Positions 35,901 to 43,538 of a DNA stretch of 64,000 bases are shown one piece after another. The stretch spans positions 162,688-226,687 of the forward strand of contig NZ_AXBB01000005.1 of NCBI RefSeq assembly GCF_000473105.1, written 5' to 3'. The notes beneath the pieces were generated by a model, which was not told where the DNA came from, made no database searches, and saw only the letters and a list, made by a program, of their open reading frames with translations. The stretch's first letter is position 1, and each line of letters opens with the position of its first letter. A program made the position numbers and the translations under genes. The stretch is from Phaeobacter inhibens DSM 16374 (lineage in GTDB: Bacteria > Pseudomonadota > Alphaproteobacteria > Rhodobacterales > Rhodobacteraceae).

Positions 35901-36569
35901 ATGGCAGCTAGGCGTGCCATCTCCCGCAATACCCTTCCCGACGTTATCGCCGCCGATCTGCGTGAACGCATCCTGAGCGGCGAACTGGCGGAAGGTGAAC
36001 CGATCCGTCAGGAGGCCTTGGCCGAAGAATATGACGTGTCGCGCATGCCGGTGCGCGAGGCGCTGAAGCGCTTGGACGCCGAAGGGCTGGTGCTGTTCAC
36101 AAACAATCGCGGGGCCACGGTAACCAAACACTCGCTACGCGAAATCGCGGAGATCTTTGATCTGCGCATTCTGGTCGAGGTCGATCTGTTTCGCCGCTCG
36201 ATCCCCGCGATGACCACAACGGATTTCGCCCGATGCAGCCAGATCCTAGATGAGATGGACGCCTCCTATGACGCCGATGACGTCGCCACTTGGGGCGCGC
36301 TGAATCACCGCTATCACTCCGCACTTTATGCTGCGGCTGAGCGCAAACTGACCAATGAGGTGCTGCAGGGACTCAGCCTCCATTCCGACCGGTTCATCCG
36401 CATGCATCTGAGTGTGATGAAACAGCGCGAACCCGCCAAGGCAGAGCACCGCGATCTCCTGGCCCTGGCCCAAGCGCGCGATATCGATGCCGCCTGTGCC
36501 GCCCTGACCCGGCATATTTCCCGGACCAAGGAAGAGCTGCTGACATTGGTCGCCGAAAACCGCGCCTAA
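35901..36569 (+). CDS. GntR-family transcriptional regulator (FCD domain)
   Basis: 222 residues. The N-terminal winged helix (LPDVIAADLRERILSGELAEGEPIRQEALAEEYDVSRMPVREALKRLDAEGLV, cited as a region at residues about 10-65) is followed by an all-helical FCD ligand domain with metal-binding candidates in NHRYHSALY, EHRDLLALAQARD and LTRHISRT. FCD regulators usually sense organic acids or amino-acid catabolites. It lies 93 bases after the proline-racemase-like gene in the same direction, with an imperfect 10-bp hairpin (35821-35856) in between, and may be part of that transcript. Confidence 0.88.
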   Translation: MAARRAISRNTLPDVIAADLRERILSGELAEGEPIRQEALAEEYDVSRMPVREALKRLDAEGLVLFTNNRGATVTKHSLREIAEIFDLRILVEVDLFRRSIPAMTTTDFARCSQILDEMDASYDADDVATWGALNHRYHSALYAAAERKLTNEVLQGLSLHSDRFIRMHLSVMKQREPAKAEHRDLLALAQARDIDAACAALTRHISRTKEELLTLVAENRA

Positions 36570-36724
36570 CCCCAGTTCTGCCATCGGCCCCGAACAATGG
36601 GCGATGCGTGAATTCTGCAGGAAGCGGGTCTTCTCCTCTTGTGAGCAGACCTAAAGCCAATATATTTAGTCAGGAATTATTCAGAACGCCCGAACGCGGG
36701 TTTCAGCAGACGGATCCACCACCG

Positions 36725-37165
36725 ATGATGCCAGTGCAGACATTGCCCCTGCCGCAAGCGCAGGCCCCTGATGACTTGCGCCAAACGCCTGTGTTCAACG
36801 AACATGAATATAGCATTCTCAACACCTTGCGTCTTGCCGCGATGGGTTGCCGAGCTGCGGCACGCACTGACCTGTTCGAGGCCTGCGCCCTGCTTTGCGT
36901 CGATGGGGAAGACGCCAGACGCACCTATATCGACACATTCGTAAAATGCCTGCCTGAAGCCCTACCCCGCCGAATCAAGTGGTTTCGCCCCGGCACCACG
37001 GAGATCTCATTCGACGAAGCCTGGGTTTTGCGCTGTCTGTCGCGGGTTGCCGCGCAGGATTATGACAGCCTCGGATTTTTGCTGAGGTCGCAAATTGACC
37101 CCGCCCGCCGCCGTTACATCGGGTTTTTACTGGGCCGTGTTTCCGAGCAATTTCCTAAGATTTAG
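36725..37165 (+). CDS. Uncharacterised protein upstream of dps
   Basis: 146 residues if started at ATG 36725; a GTG at 36608 in the same frame would give 185. Neither has a clear ribosome site. I do not recognise the family. The protein is helical and Arg-rich, with segments EHEYSILNTLRLAAMGCRAAARTDLFEACALL and EISFDEAWVLRCLSRVAAQDYDSLGFLLRSQI (cited as regions), and 5 Cys scattered without a metal motif. No signal peptide or membrane helix is visible, so it is probably cytoplasmic. Its stop codon lies inside the Irr box of the dps promoter. Confidence 0.6.
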   Translation: MMPVQTLPLPQAQAPDDLRQTPVFNEHEYSILNTLRLAAMGCRAAARTDLFEACALLCVDGEDARRTYIDTFVKCLPEALPRRIKWFRPGTTEISFDEAWVLRCLSRVAAQDYDSLGFLLRSQIDPARRRYIGFLLGRVSEQFPKI

Positions 37166-37210
37166 AATCGTTCTAAAAACTCTTGATCTATGCGTCGTGT
37201 CGGGTATTAT
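37161..37210 (+). promoter_or_regulatory. Irr-type iron box and promoter of dps
   Basis: TTTAGAA (37161-37167), TCG, TTCTAAA (37171-37177): a perfect match to the alphaproteobacterial Irr/ICE consensus TTTAGAA-N3-TTCTAAA. It is followed by a plausible promoter, -35 TTGATC (37183-37188), 16-base spacer, -10 TATTAT (37205-37210). Irr is the haem/iron-status Fur-family regulator of Rhizobiales and Rhodobacterales. Placement just upstream of -35 is compatible with activation or repression. Confidence 0.7.
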
Positions 37211-37274
37211 ATGGCTTACAGCAAGCCAGCTTCCTGCCAGCCAGCTATTTTATTACGGAATAATGGGGAACACG

Positions 37275-37748
37275 ATGACACAGACCGCTGCTGCACTTTC
37301 GACCGATGCAAAAACCGCAATCGCCGACGCCCTGAACCAATCCGTGGCAGAAACCGCTGTCACAACGATGCTGGCCCAGAATTTTCACTGGAACGTTAAA
37401 GGCATGGCATTCGGCCCTCTGCATGATCTGTTCCAAAAGATCTACGAAGATCACTTCCTCGGACAAGATGATCTGGCGGAGCGTGTGCGCGCACTGGACG
37501 TCCACGCCGAAGGGACCTTGGCCGGGATGCTGAAACGCTCCAAAGTGGCCGAGCATGACGGCCATGCCACAGATCAGGAAATGATCCGCATCATGATGGA
37601 AGCACAGGAGACGTTGGCCTCAACTCTCGCTGGCTGTGGTGCACTGGCCGCCGATCACGGCGACACACTGACCGAGGATCTCTGCATCGCGCGCGGTCAG
37701 ACACATGAAAAATTCGCCTGGTTCCTGCGCTCACATCTTGCAGGCTAA
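37275..37748 (+). CDS. dps: Dps-family DNA-binding ferritin-like protein
   Basis: 157 residues from ATG 37275, which has GGGGA 5 bases upstream; an ATG four codons earlier lacks this. The four-helix Dps fold is clear, with inter-subunit ferroxidase ligands in NFHWNVKG and GPLHDLFQKIYEDHF and the acidic partners in DDLAERVRALD. The C-terminal helix ends with ARGQTHEKFAWFLRSHL. It forms a 12-subunit shell that oxidises and stores iron with H2O2, protecting DNA. The upstream Irr box ties it to iron status. A strong terminator follows. Confidence 0.92.
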   Translation: MTQTAAALSTDAKTAIADALNQSVAETAVTTMLAQNFHWNVKGMAFGPLHDLFQKIYEDHFLGQDDLAERVRALDVHAEGTLAGMLKRSKVAEHDGHATDQEMIRIMMEAQETLASTLAGCGALAADHGDTLTEDLCIARGQTHEKFAWFLRSHLAG

Positions 37749-37782
37749 GCCTCACCAAATCAGGTTGGGCAACACTAGATTG

Positions 37783-37817
37783 ATCGCGGTCAGAGGATCT
37801 CCTCGGCCGCGATTTTT
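37783..37817 (+). terminator. Rho-independent terminator of dps
   Basis: ATCGCGGTC (37783-37791) and GGCCGCGAT (37805-37813) with an inner GAGG/CCTC stem, followed by TTTTT (37813-37817). It overlaps the last codons of the convergent DUF1289 gene. Confidence 0.8.
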
Positions 37818-38035
37818 CGTTTCGCCAGCTTCTTGCGGTAGGCGATATCCCAATGAGTGTATTTACCCAACTGCCCCTGCTGCGAGGTTAGCATTGTGAC
37901 AAAAGCCCGCCGATGGCTGTCCTTCTTCAACCCCTTGAAGAGTGACTTCTGCGCTTTGGTCATCGAGCAGCCGATACAGTGACCCTCACGTTTGAATTTA
38001 CAGACATCAATACAGGGGCTGGGCGTCTTGGGCAT
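37790..38035 (-). CDS. DUF1289 domain protein
   Basis: 81 residues. The N-terminal PSPCIDVCKFKREGHCIGCSMT motif (four Cys as C-x3-C-x8-C-x2-C) is the DUF1289 signature, likely a metal or iron-sulfur site. The C-terminal extension is basic (RKKLAKRKIAAEEIL). Small DUF1289 proteins are widespread in proteobacteria; their function is not established. It converges on dps, its stop lying inside the dps terminator. Confidence 0.85.
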   Translation of the reverse strand: MPKTPSPCIDVCKFKREGHCIGCSMTKAQKSLFKGLKKDSHRRAFVTMLTSQQGQLGKYTHWDIAYRKKLAKRKIAAEEIL

Positions 38036-38147
38036 ATCTGACCTTATGCGTTACCGGGCATCTCGCACACACATGGGACGACTCCGACGCCGCTGCAACC
38101 ACAAAGGCGAGTGTTTTTGTCGATTTTCATCAATTCTGCACCCAACC

Positions 38148-39644
38148 CTAGCGCAATCGGTCAACGGCCAACGTAACTGCCTTGCTTCTGGTGTAGGCAT
38201 CCAGACCTTCCAGCCCCTTCTCTCGCCCGAACCCCGATTTTCGATTGCCACCAAACGGCAGCTCAATACCGCCCGCCCAATAGTCATTGACTGTCACCTG
38301 CCCTGCATCAACCCGCCGGGCCATACGCAGCGCGGTCGCGATATCCTTGGTATAGATACCGGCAGCCAACGCAAACTCGGTGCCATTGGCCAGTGCCAGC
38401 GCCTCGGCCTCGTCCTCAAAGACCTGAATTGCCAACACAGGGCCAAAAATCTCCTGCAGGACGGCATCATCGTTGGCTGCAAGGTCATCCAGAATGGTTG
38501 GTGCATAGAACCAGCCCTTCCCGCTCTCAACATCGGTCAAAATCTCGCCACCGGTAACAATCTCGACCCCGCGCGTCCGGGCGCGGCTCACATGATCGTC
38601 TATCTGCGCCAAATGCCGGGCGGAGTTTACCGCTCCGATATCCGGCCCGCGCAACCCGTGGCCAACCCGCAGCCTCTGCGCCCGCGCGACCAGCTTGTCG
38701 CGCACTTCTGCATGAAGACTGCGGTGGATCACCAGCCGCGAACCAGCGGAACAGATCTGCCCCGCGTTCGAGAAAATCGCCCACAATGCGCCCTCAACCA
38801 CAGCGTCCACATTCGCATCACCAAAGGCAACAAGAGGGGATTTGCCCCCCAGCTCCAGCGTCAGCCCGGTCACGTTGGGGGCCACGCTCTGCATCACACC
38901 AACCCCAGTTGCCACCGAACCCGTGAAGGTGACATGCCGCACACGGGGATCGCGCACCAACGGCGCGCCCGCAGCAATTCCGGTGCCGGTCACCACGTTG
39001 ACCACGCCCGCAGGCAACCCCGCCCGGATCAGAAGATCGGCAATCATCAGGGCCGTGAACGGCGTTGTCTCTGCCGGTTTAACGACCGCGGAACACCCTG
39101 CCGCCAGCGCCGGTGCAATCCCGCGAACCAAGGTCGAGGTCGGATAGTTCCACGGCACGATATGCGCGGTCACGCCCACCGGTTCACGCAGGGTGAACGC
39201 GGCATTGTCATTGCCGAGGTTCACGCTGCGGCCATCCAATTTGTCCGCAGCACCGGCGTAATACTCCAGCAACCGGGCAGACCCCGCGATATCGCCGCGC
39301 GCCTCCGCCAGCGTCTTGCCGCTATCCACGCATTCGACAACGGCCAGATGCTCCGCCTCGTGCCGCATCAGCCGGGCCGCTTCGTTCAGGATGGCGCATC
39401 GCCGCGCAGGAGATGTGGCACTCCAGATCTCAAATCCTGCTACGGCGCTGGTCACCGCATGATCGACATCAGCCGCATCGCCCGCAGCAAAGTCAGCAAA
39501 GGCAGTGCCCCGTCCGGGGTCGAAACTCTCCATCCGCCCCCCGACTAAGGGCACAACAGCGCGCCCATCAATGAAATGATCACGCGGCAGGTCGGGCAGC
39601 GCTCCGGTATCAAAATAGGCGGCAATCAATCCATCAGCGCTCAT
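38148..39644 (-). CDS. Aldehyde dehydrogenase, betaine-aldehyde-dehydrogenase-like
   Basis: 498 residues, the usual length of the BetB/GbsA branch. Motifs: oxyanion Asn in IVPWNYP, KPAETTP cofactor region, FTGSVATGVGV, catalytic Glu in LELGGKSP and nucleophile Cys in NAGQICSAGSR. The end has PFGGNRKSGFGREKG. It overlaps the enolase-superfamily gene by four bases (ATGA) and is last in a three-gene operon with a GMC alcohol oxidoreductase, so it probably oxidises the aldehyde the GMC enzyme makes. The substrate is not known; choline is one option, but the middle gene argues for something else. Confidence 0.87.
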   Translation of the reverse strand: MSADGLIAAYFDTGALPDLPRDHFIDGRAVVPLVGGRMESFDPGRGTAFADFAAGDAADVDHAVTSAVAGFEIWSATSPARRCAILNEAARLMRHEAEHLAVVECVDSGKTLAEARGDIAGSARLLEYYAGAADKLDGRSVNLGNDNAAFTLREPVGVTAHIVPWNYPTSTLVRGIAPALAAGCSAVVKPAETTPFTALMIADLLIRAGLPAGVVNVVTGTGIAAGAPLVRDPRVRHVTFTGSVATGVGVMQSVAPNVTGLTLELGGKSPLVAFGDANVDAVVEGALWAIFSNAGQICSAGSRLVIHRSLHAEVRDKLVARAQRLRVGHGLRGPDIGAVNSARHLAQIDDHVSRARTRGVEIVTGGEILTDVESGKGWFYAPTILDDLAANDDAVLQEIFGPVLAIQVFEDEAEALALANGTEFALAAGIYTKDIATALRMARRVDAGQVTVNDYWAGGIELPFGGNRKSGFGREKGLEGLDAYTRSKAVTLAVDRLR

Positions 39645-40816
39645 GGTGTATCCTCACTACAGGTGTATTTCGACGTGGCCAGCCACTCAGGATTGATCTC
39701 GACGCCCCACCCCGGCACCTCGCTGACCGTGGCCTGCCCGTCGCAGATCACAAACGGATCGGTGACAAAGAGATCCCGCTGCCAGGGGTAATAGTCCTCG
39801 CCCTCGATGGAGAACTCCAGATAGCGCCCGGGCAGATCAACGGCGCGCATCATATGCATCGTGAACAGCGTCACCATCGACAGGTTTGCGCAATGAGGCG
39901 TGCACGGCAGCCCGGCCGCAGCGCCAAGCTGGGCAACCTCCATGCTCCGCGTCATCCCGCCTAGATAAAGAATATCAGGCTGAATGATATCGACCGCGCG
40001 CATCTCGATCATACGGTGCCAGGTCTGCAAATCCCAATCCTGCTCACCGCCTGCAACGTCCAGATCCAGCGCACGAGTCACCTCTGCGGTCTGTTCCAGC
40101 ATCCAATAGGGGCAAGGTTCCTCAAAATGCTCATATCCGTGATCCTGCAGCAGCTGCCCCACCTCGATCGCGCGTTTGGGCGAGAACCCGGAGTTGCCAT
40201 CAACCAGGAGCGCCACCCCCTCCCCCAGAGCCGTGCGGATCTGGGGAATGATAGCCTCTGTCCGCCCCGGCCATTCGTCGCGATCTTCGCCACATTCGGC
40301 GCCAACCCGCACCTTGAAGGCATCAAACCCGAGATCATCACGCAGCGCTTTCAGCCGCTCCGCCTCATCCTTGGGCGTGATGTCGCGGCGCATCGACGAC
40401 GCATAGGCGCGGATCGGACCCGATGATCCACCCAGCAATTCCGCAACGGGCTTTTCCGCCACCCGGCCCCGCCAATCCCAGACCGCTGTATCAAGCCCTG
40501 CCATCGCACGCCGCAAATAGGTGCCGGGATATTTGTGCTCTCGCAACGGGATCTCCGCGATCACCGCCTCCATCGCATCCATACCCCGCCCCAAAGCCCA
40601 GGGTGCCACTTGCCGATGCAGGATCTCGCAGGTCAGATCGCTGTTGTAGGTCGAAACCTGCCCCCAGCCCTGCCGCCCATCCTCAGAGGTCACCCGAACA
40701 AAGCCGACAAGTGGGCTGCAAAAGGTCTCAATACGACGTATTCGGGGACCGCTGTCCTCTTTCCCACGACCGGCCCCAACGGGGACGGCGCCGGATGCTG
40801 AATAGGGCGTGGTCAT
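39641..40816 (-). CDS. Mandelate racemase/muconate lactonizing enzyme (enolase superfamily) protein
   Basis: 391 residues with N-terminal capping domain and C-terminal TIM barrel. Visible catalytic elements are KVR (FDAFKVRVGAE), metal ligands Asp in LLVDGNSGFS, Glu in HFEEPCP and Glu in AGGEQDWD, and the Asp-His pair of the mandelate-racemase subgroup (IIQPDILYLGG and TPHCANLS). That subgroup contains acid-sugar dehydratases and racemases. The residues do not match a characterised specificity I can name. It is coupled to genes for a GMC oxidoreductase (before) and an aldehyde dehydrogenase (after). Confidence 0.85.
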   Translation of the reverse strand: MTTPYSASGAVPVGAGRGKEDSGPRIRRIETFCSPLVGFVRVTSEDGRQGWGQVSTYNSDLTCEILHRQVAPWALGRGMDAMEAVIAEIPLREHKYPGTYLRRAMAGLDTAVWDWRGRVAEKPVAELLGGSSGPIRAYASSMRRDITPKDEAERLKALRDDLGFDAFKVRVGAECGEDRDEWPGRTEAIIPQIRTALGEGVALLVDGNSGFSPKRAIEVGQLLQDHGYEHFEEPCPYWMLEQTAEVTRALDLDVAGGEQDWDLQTWHRMIEMRAVDIIQPDILYLGGMTRSMEVAQLGAAAGLPCTPHCANLSMVTLFTMHMMRAVDLPGRYLEFSIEGEDYYPWQRDLFVTDPFVICDGQATVSEVPGWGVEINPEWLATSKYTCSEDTP

Positions 40817-42441
40817 GTCGCCTCCAGAATAAGATCCGCGGCCCGATGGGCCAGCATCATGGTCGGGGCATTGGTATTGCCCGAAGTGATATTGGGAAAG
40901 ACAGAGGCATCCACCACCCGAACACCGTCAAACCCATGCAGTTTCAGCTTCGGACAGACAACACTCGTGCTGGCATCTGTGCCCATCCGGCAAGTGCCGA
41001 CGGGATGAAACACCGTGCCACAACGTTCGCGAAAATCAGATAGGATATCCGCATCCGCCATCTGTCGCAGGTCCGTCCCCATCGCCGCTTCGATCAGACC
41101 ATCCAGCGCCGGGGTTGTGGCCAGCCGTTGACAGAGCCGCCCACCGGCAATGACCTGTGAGCGATCTTCCTCGGTTGCGAGCGAATTGGGCCGGATCAGC
41201 GGTGCTGCGCTAACATCAGCGCTACAGATATCGATCCGCCCCCGGCTTGTCGGGCGGCTCGGCTGAAAGCCGAGAATAAACCCGGCAAAGGGATCAGGCC
41301 GGATCACCTCGCGCGTGCCCTCCGGTGTTGTCGTATAGGTCACCGGGTTGAAGTAGAGTTGCTGATCAGGCCGCGTCAGCGACTGCGCGCTTCGGAAATA
41401 GCCGCCACATTGGTTCACCGACAGCGCCAGCGGCCCGCGTCGCCACAGGGCATAGTGCAGCGCCGCGCGGATCTTCCCCGTCAATGGCGACAGGACGTTA
41501 TTCAATGTCGGCTCGGTGGCGCGGAAATAATAGTTGATCCCCAAGTGATCCTGCAGGTTGCCGCCAACCTGCGGCTGATCATCAACGATCGCAATTCCAT
41601 GTCGCCGCAACAGCTCCGCAGGCCCAATGCCGGATTTTTGCAGCAGCCCGGGCGAGGCAACCGCGCCGGCAGAAAGAACGATCTCCCGTCCCGCCGCTAT
41701 CGACATGGATTTTCCCCGCCGCCGCACCTGAACCGAAACGGCGCGGCGCCCCTCAAAGGTGATCCGTTCGACCAGCGCGTCAGTCATCAAGGTCACGTTT
41801 TTACGTTTCAACGCAGGGGTAAGAAACGCCCTTGCGGAATGCATCCGCCGTCCGCCGCTGGTATTGATCCGATAGGCCGTCGCACCTTCGCCACCCGGAT
41901 TATTGATATCATCGGTTCTTGGCAGTCCCAGTTCAGCCGCCGCCGAAAAAAAATGCCGGTTCGCCGGATGGATCTGATCCGACACATCCTGCACATGCAG
42001 CGGGCCGCTCCCGCGGCGTCGTCCATCCGGCGCAACCTGAGTTTCCATCGCCTCGTAGCTCTGCCGGACGGACGTCCAGCCCCAGCCTGTGGCACCTGCA
42101 GCCTCCCAATCGTCAAAATCCTGGGGCAATCCCCGCGCATAGACCAGCGCATTGATCGCGCCCGAGCCGCCAACACCCTTGCCGCGCGGCCAATACCCTG
42201 CGCGCCCGGCGAGCGCTTCCTCGCGCACACTTTCGTATTTCCAGTTCACCGCCGGATCGAAGAAGGTCTTACCATACCCCAACGGCAGCGCAATCCAGGG
42301 AGAGCGCCCGCGCCCGCCGGCCTCCAGGATCAGCACCTTATGCCGCCCGGATCGGCTCAGACGGTCCGCCAGCACACATCCCGCAGATCCCGCACCAATA
42401 ATAATGTAATCAAATCCCGTCACTTGCCTGACCGCTCGCAT
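40813..42441 (-). CDS. GMC-family FAD oxidoreductase (choline-dehydrogenase-like)
   Basis: 542 residues if started at ATG 42441; a GTG at 42423 (just before FDYIIIGAGSAG) and an ATG at 42471 are alternatives, since AGGAG sits very close to 42441. The N-terminal FAD dinucleotide fold (DYIIIGAGSAGCVLA), GMC signatures (WPRGKGVGGSGAINAL, cited as GKGVGGSGAINALVY; LSAGAVASPGLLQKSGIGP), and the C-terminal catalytic His in VFHPVGTCRMG and NTNAPTMM are all present. It oxidises an alcohol to an aldehyde. It is first in the operon, divergent from a LysR gene. Confidence 0.88.
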   Translation of the reverse strand: MRAVRQVTGFDYIIIGAGSAGCVLADRLSRSGRHKVLILEAGGRGRSPWIALPLGYGKTFFDPAVNWKYESVREEALAGRAGYWPRGKGVGGSGAINALVYARGLPQDFDDWEAAGATGWGWTSVRQSYEAMETQVAPDGRRRGSGPLHVQDVSDQIHPANRHFFSAAAELGLPRTDDINNPGGEGATAYRINTSGGRRMHSARAFLTPALKRKNVTLMTDALVERITFEGRRAVSVQVRRRGKSMSIAAGREIVLSAGAVASPGLLQKSGIGPAELLRRHGIAIVDDQPQVGGNLQDHLGINYYFRATEPTLNNVLSPLTGKIRAALHYALWRRGPLALSVNQCGGYFRSAQSLTRPDQQLYFNPVTYTTTPEGTREVIRPDPFAGFILGFQPSRPTSRGRIDICSADVSAAPLIRPNSLATEEDRSQVIAGGRLCQRLATTPALDGLIEAAMGTDLRQMADADILSDFRERCGTVFHPVGTCRMGTDASTSVVCPKLKLHGFDGVRVVDASVFPNITSGNTNAPTMMLAHRAADLILEAT

Positions 42442-42486
42442 ATCTCCTGTCGTCAGATCGTTACAAAGCATGCGACAAATCCAGAA

Positions 42487-42502
42487 ACGAAAAATAATTC
42501 GT
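42487..42502. promoter_or_regulatory. Dyad between the GMC operon and the LysR gene
   Basis: ACGAA (42487-42491), six bases, TTCGT (42498-42502). It is a perfect short dyad in the 102-base divergent promoter region, where a LysR protein would bind. The length fits a LysR half-operator, but the family's T-N11-A rule is loose. Confidence 0.4.
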
Positions 42503-42543
42503 CAGCACCTTAAAAAAATTCGCAGCAAAGGTATTCTGACCGC

Positions 42544-43470
42544 ATGTATCGTGATCTCCCCCCAATGACCTGGCTTCGCGCCTTTGACGCCAGCGCCCGC
42601 CACTGCAGTTTCACACAGGCTGCGGAGGAGCTCGGCCTCACCCCCTCAGCGGTCAGTTATCAGGTGCGCGGGCTAGAGGCGCAGTTGGGGCACAAGTTGT
42701 TTCACCGCGACCACAAATTGCTCAGCCTGACCCGTCTGGGACATGCCTATCTTCCAATCGTGGCCAAAGCATTTGCGGATATCGACGCCACCACCTGGAA
42801 TCTCTTTGGCAACGGGGTCCAGCAGGAGGTGACGCTCCGCTGTCTTACCTCGCTGAACCTTCTGTGGCTGATGCCGCTGCTTGAGGATTACAAAACACGT
42901 TACCCTGACAGTCGGCTGCGGGTGCTGTCGTCATCGTGGAGCGAATTGTCCCAAGGGGAAGCCATCGATATCGACATTCGCTATGGCGATGGCAGCTGGC
43001 GCGATGGAGCCGTCGTACCATTAATGCAGAACAAGGTGATTGCGGTTGCCGCACCCGGCCTGCTTGGCAGCGCACCTTATCCCGATCTGCACAGGCTGCC
43101 GCTGATCGAAATGACCGGTGTCGTCGACACTTGGCGTCATTTCTTTGCGCGCCACAACCCAGAGGCCGCAATCCCTGAACCAGCCTACAAAGTCGACCAG
43201 TCGCTGATTGCCCTTGAACTTGCCGATCGGGGTCTGGGGGTCGCCTTGGTGGCCGATGTGTTTGCGCGCCCCTATCTGGACCGTGGCACGCTGCTGCGCG
43301 CCAGCCCTGTGGAGCTTTCGACCCAGCATGGGCATCATCTGGTACTGCCGTCTGATCGCAACAGCCACCGCCCGGAGGTCAGGACACTTGTAAGCTGGCT
43401 GCAATCTCAAGCCCGAAACAGTGCTGAGCTGGTTCGCGCCGCGATTGCCTCATCACCGGCGGACAGCTAG
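42544..43470 (+). CDS. LysR-family transcriptional regulator (GcvA-like)
   Basis: 308 residues. The N-terminal winged helix (LPPMTWLRAFDASARHCSFTQAAEELGLTPSAVSYQVRGLEAQLG, cited as a region) is the GcvA-type LysR start, followed by the substrate-binding domain. GcvA-like proteins often control oxidoreductase or lactamase genes divergent to them. It is transcribed away from the GMC-enolase-ALDH operon, the probable target. The inducer is unknown. Confidence 0.9.
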   Translation: MYRDLPPMTWLRAFDASARHCSFTQAAEELGLTPSAVSYQVRGLEAQLGHKLFHRDHKLLSLTRLGHAYLPIVAKAFADIDATTWNLFGNGVQQEVTLRCLTSLNLLWLMPLLEDYKTRYPDSRLRVLSSSWSELSQGEAIDIDIRYGDGSWRDGAVVPLMQNKVIAVAAPGLLGSAPYPDLHRLPLIEMTGVVDTWRHFFARHNPEAAIPEPAYKVDQSLIALELADRGLGVALVADVFARPYLDRGTLLRASPVELSTQHGHHLVLPSDRNSHRPEVRTLVSWLQSQARNSAELVRAAIASSPADS

Positions 43471-43538
43471 GGTCAGCGACGAGCGGATCAGATGGGCGAA
43501 CCGACTCATATCCTGACAATAACGCACCCTGGGTCGGC

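Noticed and set aside
37992..39548. 518-codon open frame on + strand, antisense to the aldehyde dehydrogenase
   Set aside because: It lies wholly opposite a gene with complete catalytic motifs. Its translation is rich in His/Gln/Arg/Pro with no domain, as expected for antisense of GC-rich coding DNA.
41359..42513. 384-codon open frame on + strand, antisense to the GMC oxidoreductase
   Set aside because: The opposite strand carries the full set of GMC motifs; this frame has none.
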